Source: Dirofilaria immitis
Taxonomy: Eukaryota; Nematoda; Chromadorea; Rhabditida; Onchocercidae
Length of the DNA stretch: 64,000 bases
Direction of reading: 5' to 3'
Assembly: GCA_024305405.1 (NCBI GenBank)
Contig: JAKNDB010000109.1
Location: forward strand, 1,302,001 to 1,366,000
Of the stretch, positions 30,225-41,497 are shown in pieces. The notes beneath the pieces are model-generated. The model was not told where the DNA came from. It saw only the letters and a program-made list of their open reading frames with translations, and did no database searches. The position numbers were made by a program, and so were the translations under genes. Numbering within the stretch: the stretch's first letter is position 1; each line of letters opens with the position of its first letter.

Positions 30225-32544
30225 ATGAATATTATTTTGTTGTGCAGTATTTTCGCACTTATATTATCATATTTGTTTACTATAATATCAATATTAACTT
30301 CAACAATTGCACTATTAACGCCACAATGGCAAATAGTAACAATTACGGAATTTCATACCGAACATCAGCATGGTCTCTGGATGGATTGTATTCTTGGGAA
30401 GAAACATGTGCAAGGTTGGCTCAATTTCTATTATATTGGCCTAACCCATTTTTATAGGATTGGCTCATTTCTGTTAGTATTGATTAATTTATTCATTTTT
30501 ACCCAAACATTTCTTCAGTTATTTTTTCATTTGTAATTTTAAATATTGATTCGATATAATGATTTAAGATTGGTAATCAACAAATTTAGATGGGAATAAT
30601 CTCATATGATGGATTTGTAATGATTTTAAAAGGATAAGAAAGAGTTCTCACAAATCGATTATACTTCATAATTAGTCTTGATCATTTTCATTATCTATCA
30701 TGATTATAAATTAAGAAAGGCAATTATATTGAAATTTTAATTTACAGGTACATCTGAAAGAAGTCTTCATTGTACATATAAATTTGAAAATGCTCAAAAA
30801 AATGGTTTACAAAATGATGAAGATAATGAAGAGCAGCACAAATTTCACAGTAAGCAATCAAAATTAATAGCAATAAAATATTTAGGCTTATCTTAATTAT
30901 CTCATAAACTACTAATTAAACTTAATTTAATAATTTGCTCATTAGAAATAGAAATCATTCCATCGCAACTATGTTTTTTAATTTAAATAAATTTTAAATA
31001 TTATAATTAGTAAATTTAAATAGTATTAAAGGATCAAAATGATAATATTATTGCTTAAGAATTTATCATAACAGTTCAATTCAATTCAAGTAATTGATGA
31101 GAATAAAACTGCGGCAATCAAATAAATTTATTATGACAAGATAGAATTATTAAAATTGAGAGAATGAATATTTAATTTTTAAATTACGAAAATATTTTCC
31201 CGTATAATCATAATAAGAAATTTGACGATTCGTTGACATTTTGGAACAAGATCGATTATTAAATTTTATCAAAAGATTCAGGAAGGTCAGAAAATAAGAA
31301 AAAGATAAGGACAAAGAATTATAGAAAAGATAACAAGCAGCAACATACTTTAAAATAATTGATTAATTTTATTCACTTGAAAAATATAATCATAGAAACA
31401 TATATAATATATCTTTGTGAAAGAAGAAAAGAAAAAGCAATTTAATGACTGCTTATAGATAATCTTGATATGATTATTTGTTATAAACAACAATGCTAAA
31501 ATGTCAAACTTTAGATTGAATATTTCTCGACATTCTTTTGTTTACAGATTGGCATAAAGCTGTCTTATGTTTATTACTTTTGGCACTATTGGCAGCCCTC
31601 AGTTTATGCTGCTTTTTAATGTGCGCATTATACTTTCGTATTGCAGCACTTGTTTCATGTACCTTATCATTATTTACAAGTAAGTCATTGTTGCAAATTG
31701 TCAACAATTGTATATTATACCTTTACGCTAAAAAGGCAATCATTACGTGTTTTTGTTAGCTGAAGTTTAACACTTCCAATTTATTAAGCAACCTAATATG
31801 CATATTAATTGAATGAAATGATTTGACATTTGATGGAAATGATTTGACGTCAGATAGAAATGATTTGATCGTTGATGGAATGATATGACGTTTGATGGAA
31901 ATGATTTGACTGCTGACGGAATGATTTGACAATTGATGAAATGATTTGAAGCTTGGACTTTTGTGGACTTTTTTTGTCAAAACGTTTATGTTTCGCTATA
32001 TTAGGCGTGCAATATTGCGAAGACATTTCATTCTTGAGCGATTGGATAGTCTTGAAGATTTTACACTTCTGCCAACTGTAACTTTTTCCAAAATTTTAAT
32101 CAGTTTTATTTATATTTCAGCAATTTTCTCGAGTGCTGGAATAGTCGTATTCTTTATTAATTCCCATAAAGTTGAAATTCGATTTGTTCAAGGTATTACT
32201 CGAACATATGAGGTTTGTCTATGAAATCTATTTTCATAAAAAAAAAATTTTTGAAAAGAAATTATTACATCTGATATAAATAGTAACCTTAGCATTTTGT
32301 GGATGAATTATCACTAAGAAACTGATTATGTGATATATATGTACAGTAGTATCTCTTGAGTTATATAAATTTTATTAAATTACAGCAAAGGTGTGGCTAT
32401 TCATTCTATTTGGCGCTTTCGTCCTGTGTCACTTTTCTAGCCGCATTTCTTTGCACAGTGTTTTGTACGGTAATGGTATTTTTACATGAGCGGAATCGAC
32501 GACAACCGCCAAAAACATATCCGTTAATGAATAGTGCCGTATAA
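30225..32544 (+). CDS. Clc-like (claudin superfamily) four-pass membrane protein, intact
   Basis: Nematode claudin-superfamily protein of the Clc-like type, expected in the plasma membrane at epithelial or muscle contacts; the exact role is unknown. Five exons (30225-30414, 30748-30849, 31548-31679, 32121-32212, 32386-32544) join in frame to 224 residues. TM1 lies near residues 3-30 (LSYLFTIISILTSTIALLTP). The superfamily W...GLW...C signature follows as PQWQIV, HGLWMDC and LHC. TM2 is LCLLLLALLAALSLCCFLMC, TM3 is in exons 3-4 (VSCTLSLFT and IFSSAGIVVFFI), and TM4 is YLALSSCVTFLAAFLCTVFC. The short cytoplasmic tail is basic, then PPKTYPLMNSAV. Charged HERNRRQ follows TM4. AATAAA overlaps the end of the gene at 32548. 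A 21-base minisatellite sits in intron 3. No frame breaks. Confidence 0.8.
31815..31950. repeat. ~21-base minisatellite, about seven copies, in intron 3 of the Clc-like gene
   Basis: Units of 20-21 bases begin with GAAATGATTTGA (starts at about 31815, 31836, 31857, 31878, 31898 and onward). The core GGAAATGATTTGA is shared with the 30-base minisatellite upstream of the same gene at 29784. Confidence 0.85.
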
Positions 32545-34144
32545 AAAAATAAACGCAGAAGTCTCGATCAACAATCAAATAGATAATCTAGTGATTATCT
32601 TTTCACTTCTTTTCGTATGTTATGATAAAAACATACAGCTACTGGTAAAATATAAAAGGAGAAAATTACACAATTTACGGTGTAGTGAGTTTGATAATGA
32701 TAATAAAGTTATTAAAATATCGAAGGACGTTAGACTAGACGTTATCAGAAGTTTTGAAATTATGAAAATTAAATCTTAATTATTAGTTTGATGAATTACG
32801 ATTTTCGCTTACAAAATTAACGTATCATTGACTTGATATGCTCAAATTTTACGTGTTTTTTTTTTTTGGAAATTTTATGTTTTTTCTTTTCGTTTTTTTT
32901 TTGTGAATCCGTCTATTTTCACTTTGTAATTTTATAAGTATCGATTTATTGATAAAGTTCTTCGAATTTTTTATTACTTTCAACAAAATTTAGGTTATTT
33001 TATTTTATAATAAGTTAAATTCCACTGAAAAAAATTGTAATATTTTGCTAACAATTATTTTTATTGAATATTTTCATAAACAAAATATTAAAAAAAATTA
33101 CTTACTAAAAATGCATCCATTTAAATGAAATACTAACTGATATTTGATTAAAAATGATTACTTCATCTTTAATGCAAATCATTCATGATTAATGAATGAT
33201 AAAACTTATTTTTATCATAATTGATTAGTGTTTCGATGATTCATGCTGTATATTATCATGAATGAACTTTTTGCCAGTAATTTATTGCAACAAATAAGGT
33301 ATTTTAGTAAAAAGAATGGGTCAATTAGCCAAATTATTGATAGCGAACATGATGAGCTTTGCTTAAATTCGCATACTTATTGTTCTGAGAACTCTCGACA
33401 TGCCATAACTATCTCATATTTGTTGCAAAATTTTTGTATATATTATGTGCATAGCATATACGGATAAAATTTTAATAAAATTTCAAATATTAACATATTT
33501 GTTTAATCAAGAATGATCATTTTATATGTACATATATATACAAATATGAAAACTTACTCGCTGAATCCATTGTATTATACGAGAAATAGTAAATGAAACT
33601 TCGTTTTTTCGTATTTCTATGAAGAAAAACAAGATGAGGAATGATGTTTTCGTAAAATTTGATAATGGGAATAGAATGTGAATTGTATAGTCAAGAATTC
33701 CATTCCATTTATTTCTTTCCAATAGTATATTAAATTTTATCCTTTTTAGGAAAAATTTGGCATGAATAATTCCCGAAAAAGGCTTTAAAAGACATGATTA
33801 GTGGTAGTAGTAAGTAATGAAATAGAAGAAATGAAGAATATCTTTTAGAAAAAACTCGAAGAAGAGGAAGAAATAGTGTAACAGAAACATCATGAATGTT
33901 GGGATAAAATGATTGCATATGGAGTCGTCTCGGGTATGATCGCTAAAGACACGCATCTTTTGAGAGTGTCAAAAAAATTTTACGAGCATTTGTCGATGAT
34001 GTGGTGTTGGGTAGCGGTTGTGGCATGCACTTTCCAGGTGTTTATCACGGTTGTTAGTATTCGGATTTCCATCGAAACACGTCTAAATTCGTTATTTGCA
34101 CGAAAATATAAGAATTACCTTATTTAATTTATGCTTTCAGGAAG
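32545..34144. other. Intergenic region between Clc-like gene and MANF
   Basis: Contains the 3' UTR of the Clc-like gene (AATAAA at 32548-32553) and otherwise AT-rich sequence. Open frames at 33243-33467 and 33909-34127 have no recognised similarity. A TTTCAG acceptor at 34135-34140, four bases before the MANF ATG, is the probable spliced-leader site. Confidence 0.5.
34135..34140 (+). promoter_or_regulatory. Probable spliced-leader acceptor of MANF
   Basis: TTTCAG followed by GAAG and then the MANF ATG at 34145. The match to the nematode acceptor consensus immediately upstream of a start codon implies trans-splicing. This is inferred from sequence only. Confidence 0.6.
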
Positions 34145-35527
34145 ATGTGGACCGTTAATTTGGCCGTATTATTATTTCTTCCCTATCTTTTGTATGCTAA
34201 ACGACAAGAATCATGTGAAGGTTGGTATAAATTATTGGTAACACAAGTTTGCAATAAATTAAAAATAGATATTATTTCTTATATTTGCGCAAAATGGAAA
34301 ATGAAAAATAAAAATCCGTGTTATGTTTAATAACAGAAAATTTAATTCCAGACTGCTCCGATCTAGTATGTCATAATTTGCGAAGTTTTGAAGTGGATAA
34401 TGAATGTGAAATTTAGCTCAGTATCTGAGTTTTCCAACTTAGACAAAATATAAGAGCTTTTTCTTTTTTTCTTACAGTATGTGAGAAAGTTTTACGTGAT
34501 GTGATGGACAATATGGCGGTGAGTGATCGCAGTGATGCAAATAAAATCGACGAGGCGCTAAGGGAACATTGCGGTGGAGTGAAAGGAAAAGAGAACAAAT
34601 TTGTTGGCTTTGCTCATTTCATGCTTTAATTTAAAATGTTCATTATGTGGATTTATTTTACAGTTGAATTTTCTTATCGCAAGATTCCGAAGATTGGAAT
34701 TGTTTTGTTGCTGCCATGAATTGTTAACAAAATGCGTATTTGCAATGAATTCTTTGGATGCAGAATATTTATGTGAGCCTTAGATAGAAAATTCAGATGA
34801 ATTTTAGAATTCGATCCTTTTCATTACGCTATTTCAGTGTTTTTACATTGGTGCTTTACCTGAATCTGCCACTTCTATTATGAGTGATGTAGTGAAACCA
34901 TTGTCTTGGTCTATGCCGGTGGAGAAAGTCTGTGAAAAGTTGCGCGCAATGGATTCACAGATTTGTGAATTGAAATTCGGTAATTCTCTTGTTTTCTTAA
35001 ATAAAGCAAAGGTGTGTATCTAGGATTAAGCGCTACTTAGATATCTTTTGGGAGAGAGAGAAGAAGATGCATATGGAAAAAGTTTTAGACTGATTAATTT
35101 TACGGTACGAGTAAATTTTTTCTCTTCCACAGTGTTAATAAATTTGTGTTGTGAGAACAGTTACGTTTGAATGTTTTCCAGATAAGAGTATTGATTGGAA
35201 AACGGTGGATCTTAAAAGCTAAGAGTTAAAGAATTGAAGAAAATTCTTGAGGACTGGGGCGAGGTATGCTTATTTTTTAAATTTTTTCTATTAAATTTTT
35301 TTCTTTTTTTAGTATTAAATTGTTCTTCCCAGGAAGTTGTAGAAGCAATCTCTTGCCAGTCAACTTCAATAATTCCATATCTTCATTGGATGTGCATCTT
35401 TGTCAAAAGTTGCTCATTATTCATAATTTTATGGAAGTTTCAGGAATGCAAAGGATGCACTGAAAAATCGGAATATGTAGCTAGGATTGTAGAAATGAAG
35501 CCAAAATATGTGAAAAGTGAATTGTGA
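34145..35527 (+). CDS. manf-1: Mesencephalic astrocyte-derived neurotrophic factor homologue (MANF), one frame break
   Basis: Small ER-resident, secretable protein that relieves ER stress. Exons: 34145-34220, 34478-34602, 34838-34979, 35182-35263, 35444-35527. A signal peptide (MWTVNLAVLLFLPYLLYA) is followed by a saposin-like N-terminal domain (SCEVCEKVLRDVMDNM, KGKENKFCFYIGA) and a SAP-like C-terminal domain ([28 protein letters not shown]). The eight cysteines of the family are present, including the CKGC pair. The C-terminus KSEL resembles the ER-retrieval signals of this family (human RTDL). In exon 4 the A4 run at 35214-35217 must gain one A (LKKLRVKEL); otherwise a stop follows at once. 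Splice phase also needs that base. Repaired length is 169 residues. AATAAA lies at 35603-35608. Next gene on the same strand is UBC13. Confidence 0.92.
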
Positions 35528-35978
35528 TATTCTTTCTGAGTTGGACTTAATTTATTTTCTGGTAAAATCTATTGTTGATTTCATTGTTTTTGTTACTGAT
35601 AAAATAAAACAGGTTTTTAAACACTGTCCTGTTTTCATTGGTTTTGCCATTCTGTTATCTTTTATAAGGAGATTTTCTTGCATAATTATCCTTGTTATAC
35701 ATTGAAACCTTAATGGCATACGAAAATAATATGTTGAAGTTTGAACAACTTTCACAGATAGACGGTTTTTAACTCGTAACAAAAGTTGGGTATGCTGATT
35801 CAGTATTCGGTTGGAAGTGGTCGTTTTCTAAAGCTTCGACTTATGTAACATTTAAAGAGTGTTAAAGCAGTGGGTCTTGGAATAGAAGTGGCTTTGACTG
35901 GGAAAGTGCGTATTAGATTCTTATACAAAGCAGTTCCGTCATTTCAGCGCTTCTGTTTCATTGTTGAATAGAATTGAC

Positions 35979-36873
35979 ATGGCAGGAGCGTTACCACGAC
36001 GTATTACAAAAGAGACGCAACGTCTGATGGCAGATCCTGTTCCCGGAATTTCGGCTGTACCGGATGACAACAATGCACGTTATTTCCACGTAATCATCGC
36101 AGGACCAGAAGGTAGTCCATTTGCTGGTGGAGTATTCAAGTTGGAACTGTTTCTACCTGAAGAATATCCGATGGCAGCTCCAAAAGTTCGTTTCATGACC
36201 AAAATATATCATCCGAACATTGATAAATTAGGACGAATATGCCTCGATATTCTCAAAGGTTTGTATTTTCTTGGAATACATAATAGATGATGAAGGAGTC
36301 CTTCGAATATCGCTTTGTGACATATAGAAGATGAAAGTCCTGACCATATGAAAAAATATAATTACGCAGTCGCAGCACAAGAAAAAGTAGCACCAGTAAT
36401 TGGTAGATATTTTTATTGCCGATAGTAAATACAAATAAATAAAGCGATTACTTTGTTGATCTGCAAAAATATCAGAATAAAGATAGTTGATAAAGAAGAA
36501 AAATAAATCTATCAAAATTGTGCTTCACTGACATCGAAAGCAACTAAAAATACGTTCGCTCAATGGTCTACTGGCAGCTGACGAATTAGTATATTAGACG
36601 AAAAGGCAATAATTCTGTTGATTTCACTTGCTTCATTTGAGGAAATTAGTGCTTACGATCATAATCGAAGATTTTTAATAAGTTTTTTTTTTAGATAAGT
36701 GGTCTCCAGCACTCCAAATTCGTACTGTATTATTATCAATTCAAGCCTTACTCTCAGCCCCAAATCCGGATGATCCGTTAGCAACAGATGTTGCAGAGCA
36801 ATGGAAAAGTAACGAAAGTGATGCAATTCGTATAGCTCAAGAGTGGACTCGTATTCATGCAAATGGACAGTAG
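35979..36873 (+). CDS. ubc-13: Ubiquitin-conjugating enzyme E2 N (UBC13), intact
   Basis: E2 enzyme that, with a UEV partner (MMS2/UEV1), builds Lys63-linked ubiquitin chains in DNA-damage tolerance and signalling. Two exons, 35979-36258 and 36695-36873, join as LDILK|DKWSP to give 152 residues, the same length as human UBE2N. Family motifs are present: [62 protein letters not shown] (catalytic Cys, about residue 88) and [18 protein letters not shown]. An in-frame ATG lies six codons upstream, but the start at 35979 matches the family. TTTCAG at 35942-35947 is a likely spliced-leader acceptor. It lies about 450 bases after the MANF stop on the same strand. Confidence 0.97.
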
Positions 36874-38335
36874 CAAATTTATTTGAGGCGAAAGTTGAAA
36901 TCATTTCCACTGGATCATAAAATTCCCAAATATCTTTACTTATTAGATAAGATGAAAATTTTGATATAAAATCTGGTCGAGAACTCTGATGGGTTTTACA
37001 CAGAAACGTTCAAAAAATTTCCATTTATATTAAAAATTTGTAATTTTTCAATTTTCTGTGAGAGTCCTTCTGAAATCTTGCGTATTACCCAAAAGTTCGA
37101 ATTTTTGTGGTTCAAGTTTTTACTTATATGATTTGTTTCCAAAAACCTTTGTAACAGACAGGTTGCAATTGGGATATATTTTTTTTTTTTTCATGGTTCA
37201 ATATGAATTGAACTTCATTTAAATTCTTTGGTGGAGGAAATTGACTTCGTTTTCAAGTACGAAATTTCAATGTGTTAACAATGCAGTTGTTGTTTATACT
37301 GTTGCATAATATCTTTTACCAAGAGGATTGCAAAACATTTTCACTTGCTCTATTGTTGTGGTACTTCAAGAATTGATATTTTTGAAGTATTGCTTGTATA
37401 TTTCCATTTGATCTGTTTCGAGGCCGGTATTATAGGTGAACTTATAATTGACTGCATGTGTTTGCTAAATTGAGATCCTTGTACAAAAATTTATGTGAAA
37501 ATATTTGTGGGTGAGATATCGAGTATCAAGTGCGCTGAACATGAAGATTTATTAGAAATCATAGAATCACAAGACCTATCACCAATTTTAGGAATGGGTA
37601 ATGTGTACTGCCACATCGCCTTGATAAAGACGTAACTCAATGATCAGAGAGTCTTGGACATGGTGATTGTTTCTTTCCGCTTTTACACTGTAATAGCATT
37701 ATAAATCAAAATCTATTGATTTTAAACTTCAACCGTAAGTAATGTCTTGTTTCACATAGAGTGCCTTTACCGTAGTCTGACTCATCTTAAAGGATAAGTA
37801 ATTTGGACTGTAGTGCACTAAATTACCAGTTTGATATGTACTTTTTATATTCTTTCCGTTAATCGTTTCCTCTTTATATTTTCATTTAATTGCAATTGTA
37901 TTTATTTAACATTTCTCCAATTTTATTTTATTCATGTTCATGTACACCTTATACTCTTCTTCGGAAAGTTTGTAGGTTTCAATTCGTTCTAAATTTTTTC
38001 TTTCATTCAGTGCTCGCTCGATGTATTAATTTGTTTATTGCTTCTATAAAAAGTACTGTATATTTTGATGATGGCATCGCAGATGTTTTATGGCTACCAA
38101 TGCCTACATCTGCATGAGCATTTGTATTTATTTCTGATTTTGAATAAGCTTATAGATTGCACCGCGATTTATTCACATCATCAGGCTGTAGGCTGCACCG
38201 TGGTTTATTTATACTGTCCAGCCCTGTCTATCAATCCAAAATAATTAGATTATTTTTGAGAAGAAATGAATGACTGTTATAAACATATGTATAGTGTTTA
38301 TGTTTTAGCAAATCGGTTATTTGATTTTCAGAAGA
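36874..38335. other. Intergenic region between UBC13 and BAP31
   Basis: No supportable gene. Composition is less AT-extreme than elsewhere. TTTTCAG at 38325-38331, five bases before the BAP31 ATG, is a likely spliced-leader acceptor. Confidence 0.5.
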
Positions 38336-40051
38336 ATGACGCTTCAATGGTTTGTTGTGGCATTGATTTTATACCTGGAAATAGCGCTTGTACTTTTGTT
38401 ACTGTTACCTTGGATTCGTCCAACGCTGTGAGTCATTTTGATTTTAATTATTATTGCTTGTTTTTAGAATAAAGATTGCATTGATTAATGTTCCTTCTGT
38501 TTCATCGTTTATTGTAGATGGAGCAAATTCTTCAAAAGTCGCATGGTAAGAACTTTCGAAAAACATGCAAATGTTTACTTTGTTTCTGCTCTCTGCATCC
38601 TTTTACTTCTCTTTGCAGGTCGGTTTTTTCTTTTTCTTTTTTTGCATTTGTAAATTCTTCATGGAAATTACCGTTGTATTCTTTTCCAGCGAAATTTTGG
38701 ATGCTTTATTATAAAGGATTTTTGATCAGTGTTATTCTGTAAGCAAAAAATATTTTAGATGCTATTCGAGAAGTGCGGAAATACGCAAATGAAGTGGCAA
38801 TTGAGGCTTCAATCCGTCATACTGCAGATTCAGAAAATGTTGTGCACATGCGACTTTTCCGTGCACAACGAAACCTCTATATTTCTGGATTTTCACTTTT
38901 GCTTTTCCTGTTTGTTTCATCTTCAAAATTTTGTTCGGAAATATTTTTTCCAGAGATATTGTTTGAAAAACGGCTGTAGGATACCTTCTCTATATGTTTA
39001 TAGATAATTAATATGGAACTTATCCGTTCTGTTTTTGAAAAAAATTTTTAGAGTTATTAAGCGATTAGTTGCACTTCTTTCTCGTGGAGCAATGCTTGAA
39101 GCCGCTGCTGAAGCTGCAATGAAGCAAGCTGAAAATGCATCAAAAACGGCAAAATCCTACATGGTACGAATAATTATTGTGCAAAGAAGTTTAGAGTTTT
39201 TTTTCTTCTGGAGAACTCCGTGAGTATATCGGTGCGGCTTATTTAATGCACGCTATTATCATTTATAACAGCTGTTATCAATTGCTGATATTGTCCAATG
39301 ATGTCTTAAGGATTTTGTTGTATTCCTTATTAACTGTCAAAAATCACTCTTTTTCCTATCTTTCTACTCCAAATTCTTATCTTTTATTGAGAGTAAAAAT
39401 TTAAATACCACCAATTAAGATTATTTGATTTAGTATGGCGATAACGAAAGAGAAAAAGAACTGGAACGACAAGTTGAAGAGCTCGGCAAAGGTACTGCTT
39501 ATCTGTTTCTTGCATTCTTGCATGCAGATGGGAGAATTGCCAGCAATTTGAGTGACTCGGTGCTACTTATTTGTCCTGAGTGTTAGAACATAAAGCACAT
39601 TAGACTTAGTCATACATCAACAATTATCATGCCATTTCTTTAAATCGTGCAGTAATAATAATGTCAAGCATTTATATGCGTTGTATTTGAATTTGAAGAA
39701 CTCAAATCGGCACAACTGGATAAAGATGCTATGAAAGAGCAAGCGGAGGGTCTTCAGCGAGAATATGATCGTGTTTGTGGCTTGCTTGAGCAGGCCGAAG
39801 TAAGCTTTTAATTTTACAAATAGTAATGGTTGATTCCATTGTGGAAAATGAAACGAAATCCTGGAACCGTTTGTTTAATTGAAATTATCTGAGCATTGAA
39901 GATTCTACATGCTTGTAATTCTCTTTTGACTATAATTTCTTTACTGTTCTTTTGAAAAACTTCTTTATGCAAGTTTTGTACCATAGAAAACAGACTTCCT
40001 GAAGTATGTAATGTTCTTCAGAAAGCGAGTGGAGACAAGAAGGAAGACTAA
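38336..40051 (+). CDS. B-cell receptor-associated protein 31 homologue (BAP31/BCAP31), intact
   Basis: ER membrane chaperone and sorting factor for membrane proteins. Seven exons (38336-38427, 38518-38618, 38759-38909, 39052-39163, 39434-39491, 39699-39799, 40022-40051) join in frame to 213 residues. TM1 is LQWFVVALILYLEIALVLLL and contains PWIRP after it. Then LWSKFFKSRMVRTFEKHANV and TM2 (VYFVSALCILLLLFADAIRE). After MRLFRAQRNLYISGFSLLLFLVIKRL (TM3) a coiled-coil tail begins (MLEAAAEAAMKQAENASKTA, KELERQVEELGKE, QLDKDAMKEQAEGLQREYDR). The C-terminus DKKED parallels the KKEE ER-retrieval end of human BAP31 (246 residues). Splice phases are all consistent and no frame breaks occur. It is the third of three same-strand genes after MANF and UBC13. 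Confidence 0.93.
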
Positions 40052-41497
40052 TATATGCATTTGCAGCCACCTGAATAATTTAGATGTTGAGTTTCATAAT
40101 TCTCTTTATTTATATTATTTTTCTTGAAAATTATCTTTACGTTATTTTAAACTAATATCGGTTAATCCTTGTTCAGATCTTTGTCAATAGATAGCAGGGA
40201 ACTACTGAGCATCTCTATGAGGATTATAGCTGAATCTTATGTTCAAGACAGTTCAAGACCAGTGCTTCTGCTTACTGGGCAATTGCTTCATTAAGCAGCT
40301 TTTTACGCATTTCTTTTGAATCCATTCGTTATGTTTACCATATTATATGTTTTTAACTTCTTACAGCAAGCGGGAAGGAAGCATTTTATCAGCGATTCCT
40401 GTGTTTTGTAGCAGTATTCTGTTTAGACATTTTTGTAGACGAATTCAGTGTGATCTGTAACTATGTGGACTTCATGTGTTCAAGTGTTAATTTGTCATTT
40501 CTGTTACTTGCTTTTCTTGCTTTTAACAACATGTCTTTTAATATGCTATAATTTATGAAAATTCTGGTATTTGATAAAATCTTGATAAATCCTCTACAAC
40601 AAGTATCTTATGAATTCGACTCAATGTTATTAGTTTTTATAACTCGTTGGCATACCAAGATACTCCGGAATTTGGTAAAAATTGTTACAAAGGCTACTAA
40701 TTCATTACTGAGTGCAATTTATAGGTTCATCAGTTCTTCAGGTAATTTTAATCTACCAGGAATGATATGCAAGTATGGAACGGTATAACAATACCACACG
40801 GGCAACAGTAAAAGATGAACAATCTGTGAGTGTTATCTTCATTTATCAAACATTAAAACAGTGTGTGGAGAAAAAGAATCTAAAAAAAAGTAACAGTTTA
40901 CGTCATATTTAAAATATTCTTTTTAAACATGGGCAAGGATTAAATGGACTTTTTATAGAAGGAAGGACGAAAATGAACTGGAAAAATTATGAATGAGCTT
41001 GCTCACTTTTGTTTACTTCCTTTTTCTATGATCCAAATGTCAGCGGTGAAATCCATGTGAGAATTTTAATTTTCGTGTTTTGTAATAATATGAGAATTTG
41101 CAGATAAAAGTTGCTTAAAAAAAAATCGCTTAAACTTTTCCCTCGTCCATGCACGTAATCGCTATGTTACAGATATTATTTATAACAGCAATTAATGACT
41201 TAGCAGAACTACCTAGCAAGAATTGTTTCATAAATGCTTTAGTGTGTCTCCAAAAATACTAATGAATTTGAATGAATGAAAAGCAGATGTAAAATGTTAA
41301 AGAAAGCAAGCGGTAAGATGAGCTATAACATGATATATTATGTTTATGATGTGAAGAATATTCGAGCAAACTCATGCATAATGTGATCATTCAGAAGAAA
41401 AACCAAAATCGTATATGATTTCCTTGAGTGATTATAATATGTACAGGAAAAGCCATAATTTCACCATTCATAAATGTTGCTGCTGTACAACAATGAA
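40052..41497. other. Convergent intergenic region between BAP31 and UBE2H
   Basis: Holds the 3' ends of two convergent genes. No other supportable gene. The 77-codon frame at 40555-40788 has no recognised similarity. Confidence 0.5.

Noticed and set aside
31946..32224. 92-codon frame reading into Clc-like exon 4
   Set aside because: The upstream half is intron 3 after the minisatellite; only 32121-32212 is exonic by splice phase.
33909..34127. 72-codon plus-strand frame just upstream of MANF
   Set aside because: It is AT-biased, ends immediately before the MANF acceptor and resembles nothing known; probably intergenic.
34352..34418. Apparent extra MANF exon (DCSDLVCHNLRSFE)
   Set aside because: It follows a TTCCAG acceptor and contains two cysteines, but the direct join of exons 1 and 2 gives the family sequence SCEVCEKV in phase, so this lies in an intron.
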